64,000 bases of DNA from Thermoanaerobaculum sp964488355 (GCA_964488355.1 CAZAUJ010000005.1:62001-126000), one strand, 5' to 3'; shown: positions 47,909 through 56,949, counted from the first letter of the stretch. Translations and numbers: made by a program. The notes: generated from the sequence alone by a model not told the origin.

Positions 47909-48184
47909 ATGACGCAACAGGAATACGCGCAAGCGAAGGAACAAATCATCGCCCAGTTCCGGCGCCATGAGCACGACACCGGCTCGCCGGAGGTGCAAAT
48001 TGCCCTGCTGACCAAGCGCATCGAGTACCTGACCGAGCACTTCAAGGTGCACGTGAAGGACCACCATTCCCGTCGGGGTCTCCTCATGCTGGTGGGTCAG
48101 CGCCGGCGCCTTCTGGAGTACCTCAAGCGCAAGGACATCAACCGCTACCGTGCCCTGATCGAGCGGCTGGGCTTGAGGCGCTGA
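47909..48184 (+). CDS. rpsO: 30S ribosomal protein S15
   Basis: 91-residue primary 16S rRNA-binding protein. Conserved HEHDTGSPEVQIALLTKRIEYLTEHFKVH region and the C-terminal DHHSRRGLLMLVGQRRRLLEYLKRKD are present. Normal length. AAGGAG precedes the ATG. The rpsO-pnp pairing is conserved across bacteria. Confidence 0.97.
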   Translation: MTQQEYAQAKEQIIAQFRRHEHDTGSPEVQIALLTKRIEYLTEHFKVHVKDHHSRRGLLMLVGQRRRLLEYLKRKDINRYRALIERLGLRR

Positions 48185-48248
48185 GGCTGGCCACGTGCAC
48201 GGCGCCAGCTGCGGGCAGGGGACGGGGGCTGGAGCGCAAAGGAGTGCC

Positions 48249-50417
48249 ATGGAAGTCATTGAGACTGTAGATTTGGAAGGAAGACGCCTGGAGTTTTCCG
48301 TGGGCAAGGTGGCCAAGCAGGCCGATGGGGCCTGCTTGGTTCGTTTCGGGGAAACGATGGTGCTGGTGTCCGCGTGCTTCGCCAAGGAACCGCGCCTGGG
48401 CGTGGATTTCCTGCCGTTGACGGTGGACTACCGCGAATACACCTACGCCGGCGGCCGCATTCCCGGTGGCTGGTTCAAGCGGGAGGGTCGGCCCACGGAA
48501 AAGGAAATCCTCACCGCTCGGCTGATTGACCGCCCCTTGCGGCCCCTTTTCCCCTCCGGTTACCACCAAGAAACGCAAATTATCGGCACCGTGCTTTCGG
48601 CCGACCAGGCTCACGATCCGGATGTGTTGGCCATCAATGCCGCCTCCACCGCTCTCATGGTTTCCGACTGCCCCTACGACACGCCCGTGGGGGCGGTGCG
48701 CGTGGGTTTGGTGGACGGCCGCTACGTCCTCAACCCCACCCATGAGCAGCGGGTGCAAGCTCAGCTGGACATCGTGGTTGCCGGCACCGAAGACGCGGTG
48801 GTGATGGTGGAGGCAGGGGCTACTGGCGTCGCCGAACATGCCATCCTGGACGCCATTGACGTGGCCCACCAAGCTATCCGACGCATCGTGGCCGTGCAGC
48901 GGACGTTGGTGGAAAAGGTGGGCAAACCCAAACCCGCCTGGCTTCCTCCGGCACCACCCTGGCCCCCCGAATTTGAGGAGGCAATTCGTGGCCGCTTTGC
49001 CGCTTCCCTGGACGAGGCCTTGCGGGTTCGAGGCAAGCTGGCGCAGAAGAAGGCCATTGCCGCGGTGGAGGAGCAGGCCCTGGCCAGCCTTGGGGAGGAG
49101 GAAAAGGCGGAAAAGGGACCCTGGGTGCTGGCTATCGTGCACCAAATGGTCAAGGACCAGTTCCGTCACGCGGTGCTGGCTAAAGACGAGCGGCTCGACG
49201 GGCGAGCCTTCAACCAAATGCGGCCGGTCACCTGCGAGGTGGGCCTCCTGCCCCGCACCCATGGCTCGGCCCTGTTCACCCGCGGGGAAACCCAAGCCCT
49301 GGTCACCTGCACCCTGGGCACTTCGGAGGACGTGCAAATCATCGAGGCCCTGGAGGGCGAAACCCAGCAGCGTTTCATGCTCCACTACAACTTCCCCCCC
49401 TTCTCGGTGGGCGAGGTGCGCCCCATGCGCGGCCCCTCGCGGCGGGAAATCGGCCACGGCAACTTGGCGCGGCGCGCGTTGGCGCCGGTCATTCCCTCCC
49501 AGGATGCCTTCCCTTATACCCTGCGGGTGGTCTCGGACATCTTGGAATCCAACGGCTCCTCCTCCATGGCCACCGTCTGCGGTGGCACGCTGGCATTGAT
49601 GGATGCGGGCGTGCCCATCAAGGAGCCGGTAGCAGGCATTGCCATGGGTTTGGTCTCTGACGGCGAGCGGCATGCGGTGCTCACTGACATTGCCGGCCAG
49701 GAGGACCACTACGGCGACATGGACTTTAAGGTGGCAGGCACCAAGGATGGCGTCACTGCCTTGCAGATGGATATCAAGATCTCCGGCCTTTCGCGGGAGG
49801 TGATGGAAACGGCTCTGGAGCAGGCGCGGCAGGCCCGCCTGGAGCTTTTGGAAATCATGCGCGCCACCATCGCCGCTCCCCGGCCGGAAATTTCGGTGTA
49901 CGCTCCGCGCATCGTCACCATGTACATTGACCCGGACCGCATCCGCGATGTCATCGGTCCTGGAGGCAAAACCATTCGTGCCATCTGCGAGCAAACCGGG
50001 GCGCGCATCAATATCGAAGACGACGGGCGGGTGGAAATTGCCACCCCAGACTTGGAGGCGGCGGAAAAGACCAAGAGCATCATCAGCAACCTCACCCGCC
50101 AGGTCCAGGTGGGCGAGGTGTTTGAGGGCACGGTCAAGCGCATCGAGCCTTACGGCGCCTTCATCGAGATCTTGCCCAACCAAGACGGGCTGCTGCACAT
50201 TTCCGAAATCGCCCACGAGCGCATCCGCGAGGTAACAGACGTGCTCAAGCTGGGGGACAGGGTCACCGTCAAGGTGATCGGCATCGACGCCCAGGATCGG
50301 ATCAAGCTCTCCCGCCGGGCCCTCCTTCCGGCACCGGAAAAGCCCAAGGGCGAGCGCGAGGAGCGCCGGCAAGGCCAGCCGCCGCGCGGCCAGCGGCCCA
50401 ACCGCCCGCCCCGGTGA
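48249..50417 (+). CDS. pnp: Polyribonucleotide nucleotidyltransferase (PNPase)
   Basis: 722-residue 3'-5' phosphorolytic exoribonuclease of the RNA degradosome. Two RNase PH domains flank a helical linker; the catalytic region includes GNLARRALAPVIP, and AGTKDGVTALQMDIK carries the metal-binding acidic residues. A KH domain (DVIGPGGKTIRAICEQTGA) and an S1 domain (GTVKRIEPYGAFIEILPNQDGLLHISE) follow. ATG 48249 has AAAGGAG upstream; an 18-codon in-frame extension upstream has no conserved sequence. Often autoregulated with RNase III; a 64-base gap follows rpsO. Confidence 0.96.
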   Translation: MEVIETVDLEGRRLEFSVGKVAKQADGACLVRFGETMVLVSACFAKEPRLGVDFLPLTVDYREYTYAGGRIPGGWFKREGRPTEKEILTARLIDRPLRPLFPSGYHQETQIIGTVLSADQAHDPDVLAINAASTALMVSDCPYDTPVGAVRVGLVDGRYVLNPTHEQRVQAQLDIVVAGTEDAVVMVEAGATGVAEHAILDAIDVAHQAIRRIVAVQRTLVEKVGKPKPAWLPPAPPWPPEFEEAIRGRFAASLDEALRVRGKLAQKKAIAAVEEQALASLGEEEKAEKGPWVLAIVHQMVKDQFRHAVLAKDERLDGRAFNQMRPVTCEVGLLPRTHGSALFTRGETQALVTCTLGTSEDVQIIEALEGETQQRFMLHYNFPPFSVGEVRPMRGPSRREIGHGNLARRALAPVIPSQDAFPYTLRVVSDILESNGSSSMATVCGGTLALMDAGVPIKEPVAGIAMGLVSDGERHAVLTDIAGQEDHYGDMDFKVAGTKDGVTALQMDIKISGLSREVMETALEQARQARLELLEIMRATIAAPRPEISVYAPRIVTMYIDPDRIRDVIGPGGKTIRAICEQTGARINIEDDGRVEIATPDLEAAEKTKSIISNLTRQVQVGEVFEGTVKRIEPYGAFIEILPNQDGLLHISEIAHERIREVTDVLKLGDRVTVKVIGIDAQDRIKLSRRALLPAPEKPKGEREERRQGQPPRGQRPNRPPR

Positions 50418-50514
50418 CAGGTGGGTGCCTTCCCGCAAAGCGGGAAGCTGGAAGAACCTGTGAGCTTCCCATGCCGTAAAACCAAAAGCCGGAACCACCG
50501 GCGAAGGAGGCCTT

Positions 50515-52575
50515 ATGCGACGGTCGTTTGTTTTGTTGTTGAGCCTGGGGCTTGCCGCTTCCGGGCTGCGAGCCGAGGAAGGCATGTGGACCTTTGACAA
50601 CCCACCCACCAAGCAACTGCATGAGAAATACGGCTTTACGCCCACCAAGGAATGGTTGGACCACATCCGCCTTTCCTCGGTGCGCTTCAACGACGGCGGG
50701 AGCGGGTCTTTTGTCTCCGCTACCGGCTTGGTGCTCACGAACCACCACGTGGCCCTCGGACAGCTGCAAAAGGTTTCCTCCCCGCAAAAGGACTACGTGG
50801 CCGATGGCTTTTTGGCGCGCACCTCGGAAGAGGAGTTGAAGTGCCCCGATTTGGAGCTCAACGTGCTGGTTTCCATGGAGGATGTGACCGCCCAGGTGCT
50901 TGCGGCCGTTCAGCCGGGCATGAGCGAGAAGCAAGCCAACGACGCGCGTAAAGCGGCCATCGCCGCCATCGAGCGGGAGAGCATGGAAAAGACCGGCTTT
51001 CGCTCCGACGTGGTCACCCTCTATCAAGGCGGCGAGTACTGGCTTTACCGCTACAAGAAGTACACCGACGTGCGCTTGGTGTTTGCCCCTGAGCAGCAGA
51101 CGGCCTTTTATGGGGGCGACCCGGACAACTTCACCTACCCCCGCTACGACCTGGACATGGCGCTGTTTCGCGTCTACGAAAACGGCCAGCCGGTAAAACC
51201 GGAGCACTACCTCAAGTGGAACCCCAAGGGAGCTCAGGACGGCGAGCTGGTCTTCGTCTCCGGCCACCCCGGCTCCACCAACCGCTTGTACACCGTGGCT
51301 CAGCTGGAGACCCTGCGGGATCTCTCCTACCCTATGCGCTTAGAGGGCATTGAGCGCCGCCTGGCGGTGGCCCGGTCCTACGCGGCTTCCGGCAAGGAGC
51401 AGGCGCGTCAGGCGGCTGGCCTGATCTTCGGCTTGGAAAACGCCAAGAAAGCGCTCACCGGCGAGTACAAGGGCCTGCAGCAGCCGGCCATTTTCCAGCT
51501 GAAGGCGCAGCAGGAAGGGCAGCTGCGGGAAAAAGTGGCCGCCAACCCAGCCTGGCAGAAGCAGTTTGCGGATGCCTGGGAGGCCATCGAAAAGGCGCAG
51601 GCTGCCTTCCGCACCCGGGCCAAGGAGTACGGCTACCGTCGGTTGGGTGGCTACCGCTTGCCGGGCATTGCGTTGAACATCGTGCAGCTGGTGGCGGAGG
51701 TGCAGAAGCCTGACGGCGGACGGCTGGATGGCTTTCACGAAAGCCAGCTGCCTTCCCTTAAGTTCCGCCTGTTCTCGCCCGCACCCATTTACCCCGGGTT
51801 TGAGGAGGTGCTCTTGGCTGATAGCCTGCGCGAGAGCCTAGAAAAGCTTGGCCCCGAGGATGCCTTTGTCAAAGCGGCCCTCGCTGGCAAGACGCCCGAG
51901 GAGGTGGCTCACGAGGTCATCACCGGCACCAAGCTGGTCGACCCGGCCTTCCGCCGCCAGCTGGTAGAAGGGGGCCCCCAGGCGGTGGCCGCCAGCAACG
52001 ATCCCCTCATTGTCCTGGCGCGGCGGCTGGACCCCATCCTGCGGCAAGAGCGCCAGTGGTACGAAGACCACATCCAAGCGGTGGAGCGAGCGGCGGGCGA
52101 AAAGATTGGCCAAGCTCGGTTCGCCATTTACGGTAAGTCCCTCTACCCCGATGCCACCTTCACCTTGCGCTTGACCTACGGCACGGTGAGTGGGTACCCC
52201 TACAACGGCACGGTGGCCCCGAGCAAAACCACCTTTTACGGCCTTTTCGATCGCGCCGCTTCCTTCGATTTCAAACCACCCTTCCATTTGCCCCAGCGCT
52301 TCCTGGAACGCCGGGACCAGCTGGACCTGGCCACCCCGCTGAACTTCGTTTCCACCTGCGACATCATCGGCGGCAACTCCGGCTCGCCCGTCATCAACCG
52401 GCAGGGAGAGGTGGTGGGCCTAATCTTCGACGGCAACATCGAGAGCTTGGTGGGACGCTTCGTTTACGACATCACCGCCAACCGGGCGGTGGCGGTGCAC
52501 ACCGCCGGAATGACCGAAGCCCTGCGCAAGCTGTACGATGCCGAGTTCCTGGTGCGCGAGCTGCTGGGCCAGTAG
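50515..52575 (+). CDS. S46-family dipeptidyl-peptidase (DPP7/DPP11-like)
   Basis: 686 residues with a signal peptide (RRSFVLLLSLGLAASGLRA). Chymotrypsin-type catalytic residues are in S46 context: His77 in LVLTNHHVALG, Asp near 212-214 in YDLDMALFRVYE, Ser622 in IIGGNSGSPVINR, followed by LIFDGNIESLVGRFVYD. S46 enzymes release dipeptides from peptide N-termini in the periplasm or at the surface, supporting growth on peptides. The specificity subtype cannot be assigned by eye. GAAGGAGG precedes the ATG. Confidence 0.92.
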   Translation: MRRSFVLLLSLGLAASGLRAEEGMWTFDNPPTKQLHEKYGFTPTKEWLDHIRLSSVRFNDGGSGSFVSATGLVLTNHHVALGQLQKVSSPQKDYVADGFLARTSEEELKCPDLELNVLVSMEDVTAQVLAAVQPGMSEKQANDARKAAIAAIERESMEKTGFRSDVVTLYQGGEYWLYRYKKYTDVRLVFAPEQQTAFYGGDPDNFTYPRYDLDMALFRVYENGQPVKPEHYLKWNPKGAQDGELVFVSGHPGSTNRLYTVAQLETLRDLSYPMRLEGIERRLAVARSYAASGKEQARQAAGLIFGLENAKKALTGEYKGLQQPAIFQLKAQQEGQLREKVAANPAWQKQFADAWEAIEKAQAAFRTRAKEYGYRRLGGYRLPGIALNIVQLVAEVQKPDGGRLDGFHESQLPSLKFRLFSPAPIYPGFEEVLLADSLRESLEKLGPEDAFVKAALAGKTPEEVAHEVITGTKLVDPAFRRQLVEGGPQAVAASNDPLIVLARRLDPILRQERQWYEDHIQAVERAAGEKIGQARFAIYGKSLYPDATFTLRLTYGTVSGYPYNGTVAPSKTTFYGLFDRAASFDFKPPFHLPQRFLERRDQLDLATPLNFVSTCDIIGGNSGSPVINRQGEVVGLIFDGNIESLVGRFVYDITANRAVAVHTAGMTEALRKLYDAEFLVRELLGQ

Positions 52576-52597
52576 CCAACATGCACGCGCTTCCTCC

Positions 52598-52626
52598 GGC
52601 CCCGACCATGTCGGGGCCTTTTTTCT
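52598..52626 (+). terminator. Intrinsic terminator after the S46 peptidase
   Basis: GGCCCCGA-CCATG-TCGGGGCC stem (52598-52618) followed by TTTTTTCTTT. It begins 22 bases past the peptidase stop. Confidence 0.9.
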
Positions 52627-52786
52627 TTCCGTCCCCCCCTGCCCCCGCCCGCCCGCCTGCCCATCCGGCTGCCATGCGGGCTTTGCCACACCCAACGGGG
52701 CTCCTGGTGCAAGGTGCGGGCAAAGCGGCTAGTGGCGCAGGCGCCCCGTCTCCACCCAGGCGGCCACCTTGGCCCAAACCTCCGCC

Positions 52787-53170
52787 TCAGAGGGCCAGAC
52801 GTGAACGGACGAAGTCAAGGATCGCACGGGCATGCTCGCAGGCTTGCCGGCTTTGCCAGCACCTGTGGTTTCAAGGGGGCTCCCGCGGGGTGCCCGTTGG
52901 GGTAGCGTGCCGGGATGTAGAAGTGGTCCAGCACCTTGGCGCGCTCCACCAGCCCCGCTGGCACCTCCTCGCCCAGCTCGGCCAGCAGCGACGCCACCAT
53001 GTGCCTCCGGGCCTCCGGCCCCGGACCAAGGGCAAGGCTTTCACCGCCTTTTTCGCCGCCTGCTGGGCGGCAAAGCAGGCCCAGTCATGAAGCCCTTGCC
53101 GCAAGGAGCTTGGCGCCTGCTGCAAATCCCGCTCCGCCTGGCGCAGCCAATCGGCCACCCGAGCGCCCAC
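52787..53170 (-). pseudogene. HEPN-domain protein gene with two compensating frameshifts
   Basis: Reading on the minus strand: VADWLRQAERDLQQA and WACFAAQQAAKKAVKAL (first frame), then HMVASLLAELGEEVP and VLDHFYIPARYPNGHPAGAP (second frame), then ACEHARAILDFVRSRLAL and a stop at 52787 (first frame again). Together this is a full HEPN domain of about 127 residues. The shifts fall near 53022-53034 and at the five-G run 52875-52879. HEPN proteins often pair with MNT nucleotidyltransferases as toxin-antitoxin or nucleic-acid-acting modules; no intact partner is visible. Decayed gene or sequencing error. Confidence 0.7.
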
Positions 53171-53193
53171 GCAGCTGGTTTATCGCTGCCAGG

Positions 53194-53358
53194 TCAGCTC
53201 TTGCGGGAGGTCTTGGCGTAAAAGGCAGAGTAGACGCGCTCCACTTTTTCCGACTGGCAGTGGGGGCAACGGGGCTTGGTTTTCTCCCGCTCTTCCAGGC
53301 GCGATCGCACCTCAAAGCGCTTGTGGCAGTCTTGGCAGGCGTACTCGTACACGGGCAT
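53194..53358 (-). CDS. FmdB-type zinc-ribbon protein, 54 aa
   Basis: Short gene reading MPVYEYACQDCHKRFE, then CPHCQSEKVERVYS and ending SRKS. Two CxxC pairs form a zinc ribbon of the FmdB/CxxC_CXXC_SSSS family, putative regulators of unknown mechanism. AGGAGG lies five bases before the ATG. It has its own promoter upstream and sits between the broken HEPN gene and the asparaginase gene. Confidence 0.85.
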   Translation of the reverse strand: MPVYEYACQDCHKRFEVRSRLEEREKTKPRCPHCQSEKVERVYSAFYAKTSRKS

Positions 53359-53403
53359 AGGCACCTCCTACCCGGTCGGGCTTCCTGCCCTGAACCGCTT
53401 TTT

Positions 53404-53432
53404 ACAATATGGCGCGCAGCCGCTCTTGGCAA
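53404..53432 (-). promoter_or_regulatory. Promoter of the FmdB-like gene, TTGCCA-N17-TATTGT
   Basis: Minus strand TTGCCA (53432-53427), 17-base spacer, TATTGT (53409-53404), leaving a leader of about 40 bases with AGGAGG before the ATG at 53358. Confidence 0.45.
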
Positions 53433-53454
53433 GCGGGTTTGGGGTGTCGTTTCC

Positions 53455-54513
53455 TCAGGACGCGCGGCGGTAAAGGTACGCGCACTCGCGCAGCTCTGCC
53501 TTGCCCGCCCGGCAGACGGCAAACGTGCTGCCTGACCAAATGCTGGCCGAGCCCACCTCCCCTCGGAGGTTCACCGCGTACAGCACCAAATTGTTCTTCG
53601 GGCGCCCCTGGGCATCGCGCAGGTACGCTTCGCGCGTGTTGCGCACCACCCGCTCCAACGTGGCCAAACAGGCTTCCTCGGGCGACTTGCCGTGGCGCAT
53701 AAACTCCACCACCGTGTGGGCACCCACCACGATGATGTTGGACTCCCCATGCCCGGTAGCGCCGGCGGAGCCCACCTCCCGGTCGCAGTAAAGCCCACAC
53801 CCGATCAGGGGTGAGTCTCCCACACGCCCTGGCAGCTTGAAGAACAAGCCGGAGGTGGTGGTGCAGCAGCCCACCCGGCCCTGGGCATCCACCGCCGAGA
53901 GGTGAATGGTGCCCTGTGGGCGAAGGGCTGCATCGCCGTAGCGCTCGATGAACCACCGGATATCGGGGTCGTTGGCTTCCTCGGGGGCCGGCAGCCAGTC
54001 GTCCCCTGGTGCGGCGTTTTCCTTCCAGTAAAGCCAGATTTTGCGCGCCCGCTCGGTCAGCAGGTTTTCCTCGCGGAACCCATGGGCCAAGGCGAACTTT
54101 TTTGCCCCTGCCCCAACCAAAAGCACCCGGGTGGTGCGCCGCATGACCAAAAGCGCCACCTGCGAGGGATGCTTGATCCCTTCCAAGGCGGCCACCGCAC
54201 CCGCCCGCATGCTCTCCCCATCCATCACTGCCGCGTCCAGCTGCACCACCCCTTCCTCGTTGGGCAAACCACCGTACCCGACGGTGATGTCTTCCGGGTC
54301 CGCCTCCACCAAGCTCACCCCTGCCACCGCCGCATCCACCGGCAGTGCCCCCGCCTGCATACGCGCCACCGCCTCCGTCACCGCGCGCAAGCCGTTGGCC
54401 GAAGCCACCGCCACGGGCGAAATGGCCTGCGGCGCTGCCTTAACAGCCTTGGCCACCGCCGCTGCCGGCATCGCCGCCAGAAGCTGCCTGCGGGAAAGAC
54501 CCTTTGCTTCCAC
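53455..54513 (-). CDS. Tat-exported Ntn-hydrolase: glycosylasparaginase / isoaspartyl peptidase family
   Basis: 352 residues. The N-terminus has a twin-arginine motif SRRQLLAAMPAAAVAKA, predicting export in folded form. The body matches family 2 asparaginases: ASANGLRAV, GYGGLPNEEGVVQLDA, the autocleavage site with nucleophile Thr in QGTIHLSAVD, and GRVGDSPLIGCGLYCD. Gly rather than Asp precedes the Thr, as in isoaspartyl peptidases, so the substrate may be isoaspartyl dipeptides or N-glycosylated Asn. GTG 54513 has GGAGGTGG upstream. Confidence 0.87.
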   Translation of the reverse strand: MEAKGLSRRQLLAAMPAAAVAKAVKAAPQAISPVAVASANGLRAVTEAVARMQAGALPVDAAVAGVSLVEADPEDITVGYGGLPNEEGVVQLDAAVMDGESMRAGAVAALEGIKHPSQVALLVMRRTTRVLLVGAGAKKFALAHGFREENLLTERARKIWLYWKENAAPGDDWLPAPEEANDPDIRWFIERYGDAALRPQGTIHLSAVDAQGRVGCCTTTSGLFFKLPGRVGDSPLIGCGLYCDREVGSAGATGHGESNIIVVGAHTVVEFMRHGKSPEEACLATLERVVRNTREAYLRDAQGRPKNNLVLYAVNLRGEVGSASIWSGSTFAVCRAGKAELRECAYLYRRAS

Positions 54514-54542
54514 GTCCCACCTCCGTGGGCCAACTTTAGGGT

Positions 54543-54577
54543 TTGCACAGGTGCCCCGCAAGGGGTAGAGTGAGGGC
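54543..54577 (+). promoter_or_regulatory. Promoter TTGCAC-N17-TAGAGT, 6 nt before GTG
   Basis: TTGCAC (54543-54548), 17-base spacer, TAGAGT (54566-54571), six bases, then GTG 54578. This is the one leaderless-type promoter in the window with a well-placed -35 box. Confidence 0.5.
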
Positions 54578-56227
54578 GTGCGAAACTGGGGAGGGTTCCT
54601 CATGCCGCTGCTGCTTTCCTGTAGCGCGCCTCCCCCCTGCGACCGGCTGTTCGTGGGGGGGGTTGTGCATGGGCCGGAAGGTCCGCAGCGCCTGGCGGTG
54701 GCGGTAAAAGACGGCCGCATTCGGGCCTTGGTGCCGGAGGCAGCTGTGGCCTCGTGGCGAGGCCGCTGCCAGGAGATCGTGGACCTGGCCGGAGCCCATC
54801 TCTATCCGGGTCTGACCGAGAGCCACGGGCACCTCACCGGTTACGGTTTGGCCCTGGAAACAGCCGACCTCACCGGCGCCGGGAGCTTCCGCGAAGTGGT
54901 CGAGCGGTTGGTGCGGCACGCGGAAAAGCGTCCCCCTGGCAGCTGGGTGCTGGGGCGCGGTTGGGACCAGAACCTCTGGCCGGAAAAGGAATTTCCCCAC
55001 CACCAGCTGCTGTCCCAAGCGCTTCCGCACCATCCGGTGCTGGCGCGGCGGGTGGATGGGCACGCGGTCTTGGTTAACGCCAAAGCACTGGAGCTGGCGG
55101 GCATCGGTGCGCAGACGCCGAACCCGCCCGGCGGGGCTATCCTGCGCGACCACGCGGGTCAACCCACGGGGGTGCTGGTGGATGCGGCCACCGAGCTGGT
55201 GGAGCGGCTGCTGCCCCAGCCGGACGAGGCCACCTTGGAGCGGAGGCAGCTGCTGGCAGCGAACAAGCTGGCTTCCTTCGGGATCACCGCCATCCACGAC
55301 GCCGGGACCGGTCGGCGAGAGTTGGCCTCCTTGCGTCGCCTGGCTGCTGCCGGCCAGCTGCCCCTGCGGGTTTACGTTATGCTGGACGGCAGCGACGACC
55401 GGTTGCTTACTGAGGAGCTGGGCCGGGGTGTGCAACGGGATGGGGGCGGCATGCTCACCGTGCGGGCAGTGAAGCTCTACGCCGACGGTGCCCTGGGCAG
55501 CCGCGGAGCCTGGCTTTCGCAACCTTACAGCGACGCCCCTGACCAGGTGGGCTTGCAGGTAACCCCCCTCGAGCGGCTACGGGAGCTGGTGGCCAAGGCG
55601 GCCGCCGCCGCCTTCCAGCCTTGCATCCACGCCATCGGCGACGAGGCGGTGCATCAGGTGTTGGCCCTGTACCGGGAGGTGCTGGGGGCGCAGGCGAGCA
55701 GGTTGCGCCCGCGCATCGAGCACGCCCAGGTGGTGCGGCCGGAGGATGTGGCCGCCTTTGCTCAAGGCACCGTCGTTGCGTCGGTGCAGCCCACCCACTG
55801 GACCTCCGATATGCCTTGGGCTCCGGCTCGGCTGGGTCCAGAACGTATCGCCTGGGCCTACCGCTGGCGCTCCCTATTGGCCGCCGGCGCACACCTCTGC
55901 CTGGGCACCGATGTGCCGGTGGAGAGCCCTGATCCCCGCCTCACCTTGTGGGCGGCGGTAACACGTCAGACCCCAGCAGCCTACCCCCCAGAGGGCTGGA
56001 ACCCGGCCGAGCGCCTCACTGCCCAGGAAGCCTTGCAGGGCATGACCGAATGGGCCTCCTGGGCGGCGTTCGAGGAGGGCCTGCGCGGCCGCATTGTCCC
56101 GGGATTCTTTGCCGACTTTACCGTTTTCGACCGGGATTTTACCCGGGAGGAAAACGTGCTGGCCGCCCGGGTGCTGCGCACCGTGGTGGGCGGCAAGGAC
56201 AGCTACGTGGCCGGGAGCGGGCCGTGA
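54578..56227 (+). CDS. YtcJ-type metal-dependent amidohydrolase, probable lipoprotein
   Basis: 549 residues. The short N-terminus ends in a lipobox-like LLLSC, suggesting a lipoprotein. The amidohydrolase barrel has metal ligands ESHGHLTGYG, the lysine strand VRAVKLYADGALGSRGA, HAIGDEAV, RIEHAQVV and the catalytic Asp in LGTDVPVESPDP. YtcJ-like enzymes hydrolyse N-acyl or amide bonds; the substrate is unknown. GTG 54578 follows a -10 box at six bases; ATG 54602 is an alternative that would shorten the leader. The stop overlaps the next GTG. Confidence 0.85.
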   Translation: MRNWGGFLMPLLLSCSAPPPCDRLFVGGVVHGPEGPQRLAVAVKDGRIRALVPEAAVASWRGRCQEIVDLAGAHLYPGLTESHGHLTGYGLALETADLTGAGSFREVVERLVRHAEKRPPGSWVLGRGWDQNLWPEKEFPHHQLLSQALPHHPVLARRVDGHAVLVNAKALELAGIGAQTPNPPGGAILRDHAGQPTGVLVDAATELVERLLPQPDEATLERRQLLAANKLASFGITAIHDAGTGRRELASLRRLAAAGQLPLRVYVMLDGSDDRLLTEELGRGVQRDGGGMLTVRAVKLYADGALGSRGAWLSQPYSDAPDQVGLQVTPLERLRELVAKAAAAAFQPCIHAIGDEAVHQVLALYREVLGAQASRLRPRIEHAQVVRPEDVAAFAQGTVVASVQPTHWTSDMPWAPARLGPERIAWAYRWRSLLAAGAHLCLGTDVPVESPDPRLTLWAAVTRQTPAAYPPEGWNPAERLTAQEALQGMTEWASWAAFEEGLRGRIVPGFFADFTVFDRDFTREENVLAARVLRTVVGGKDSYVAGSGP

Positions 56228-56949
56228 GGCCATTCATGCCACTGTTGCCCCTGGTGATCACGGGCGTCTTTGGCGGCTGCAACCACGAGGCCGGTGAGCC
56301 CCAAGAAGATGCCCGCTGGGTGGCGGCGCGGGCGGCGATGGTGAAGAACCAAATTGCCGCCCGTGGGGTGAAGGACGAGCGCGTGCTGGCAGCCATGCGC
56401 CAGGTGCCGCGGCACCTGTTCGTGCCGGAAGAGTTTCGCGCCCAGGCCTATGAGGATCACCCCCTGCCCATCGGCGAGGGCCAGACCATCTCCCAGCCTT
56501 ACATCGTGGGCTTGATGACTGAGCTGCTGCGGCTCCAGCCTGGAGACAAGGTGCTGGAGGTAGGGACCGGCTCGGGCTACCAGGCAGCCGTGCTGGCAGC
56601 CATGGGCTGCCAGGTGTACACCATCGAGATCCGTCCCACCCTCGCCGCTCAGGCGCGGGAGCGCCTGCAACGTTTGGGTTATGCCAACGTGCACCTGCGC
56701 GTGGGAGACGGCTACCGCGGCTGGCCGGAGGAGGCCCCATTTGTGGGTATTGTTGTCACCGCCGCGCCGGAAAAGATTCCTGAGCCGCTGCTGCAGCAGT
56801 TGGCCCCCGGGGGGCGGCTGGTGATTCCGGTGGGGTCCTTCTACCAGCAGCTCAAGGTCATTACCCGCGAAGCCAACGGCTTTACCGAGCGGGACGTGAT
56901 CCCCGTGCGCTTCGTGCCCATGGCCGGCGAGGTGGAGCGCAATCCGTGA
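56224..56949 (+). CDS. pcm: Protein-L-isoaspartate O-methyltransferase with exported/lipoprotein-like N-terminus
   Basis: 241 residues. The catalytic part matches PIMT: ERVLAAMRQVPRHLFVP, YEDHPLPIGEGQTISQPYIV, SAM motif VLEVGTGSGYQAAVLA, and PEPLLQQLAPGGRLVIPVG. It methylates isoaspartate in aged proteins to start repair. Unusually, a hydrophobic segment MPLLPLVITGVFGGC precedes the enzyme and looks like a lipoprotein signal, although Phe at -3 is not ideal. GTG overlaps the amidohydrolase stop, so the two are co-translated. Confidence 0.9.
   Translation: MRPFMPLLPLVITGVFGGCNHEAGEPQEDARWVAARAAMVKNQIAARGVKDERVLAAMRQVPRHLFVPEEFRAQAYEDHPLPIGEGQTISQPYIVGLMTELLRLQPGDKVLEVGTGSGYQAAVLAAMGCQVYTIEIRPTLAAQARERLQRLGYANVHLRVGDGYRGWPEEAPFVGIVVTAAPEKIPEPLLQQLAPGGRLVIPVGSFYQQLKVITREANGFTERDVIPVRFVPMAGEVERNP

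Noticed and set aside
50429..50447. CTTCCCGC-AAA-GCGGGAAG hairpin after pnp as a terminator
   Set aside because: Perfect stem but no following T run; may be a processing or Rho-related site, not supported as intrinsic terminator.
48138..50738. 866-codon minus-strand open frame opposite pnp
   Set aside because: Same shadow effect; no start signal or recognisable motif, and pnp is unambiguous.
52731..52815. Short minus-strand frame (VWAKVAAWVETGRL) as a remnant MNT partner of the HEPN gene
   Set aside because: Too short, overlaps the HEPN end, and has no nucleotidyltransferase GSxxxG motif.
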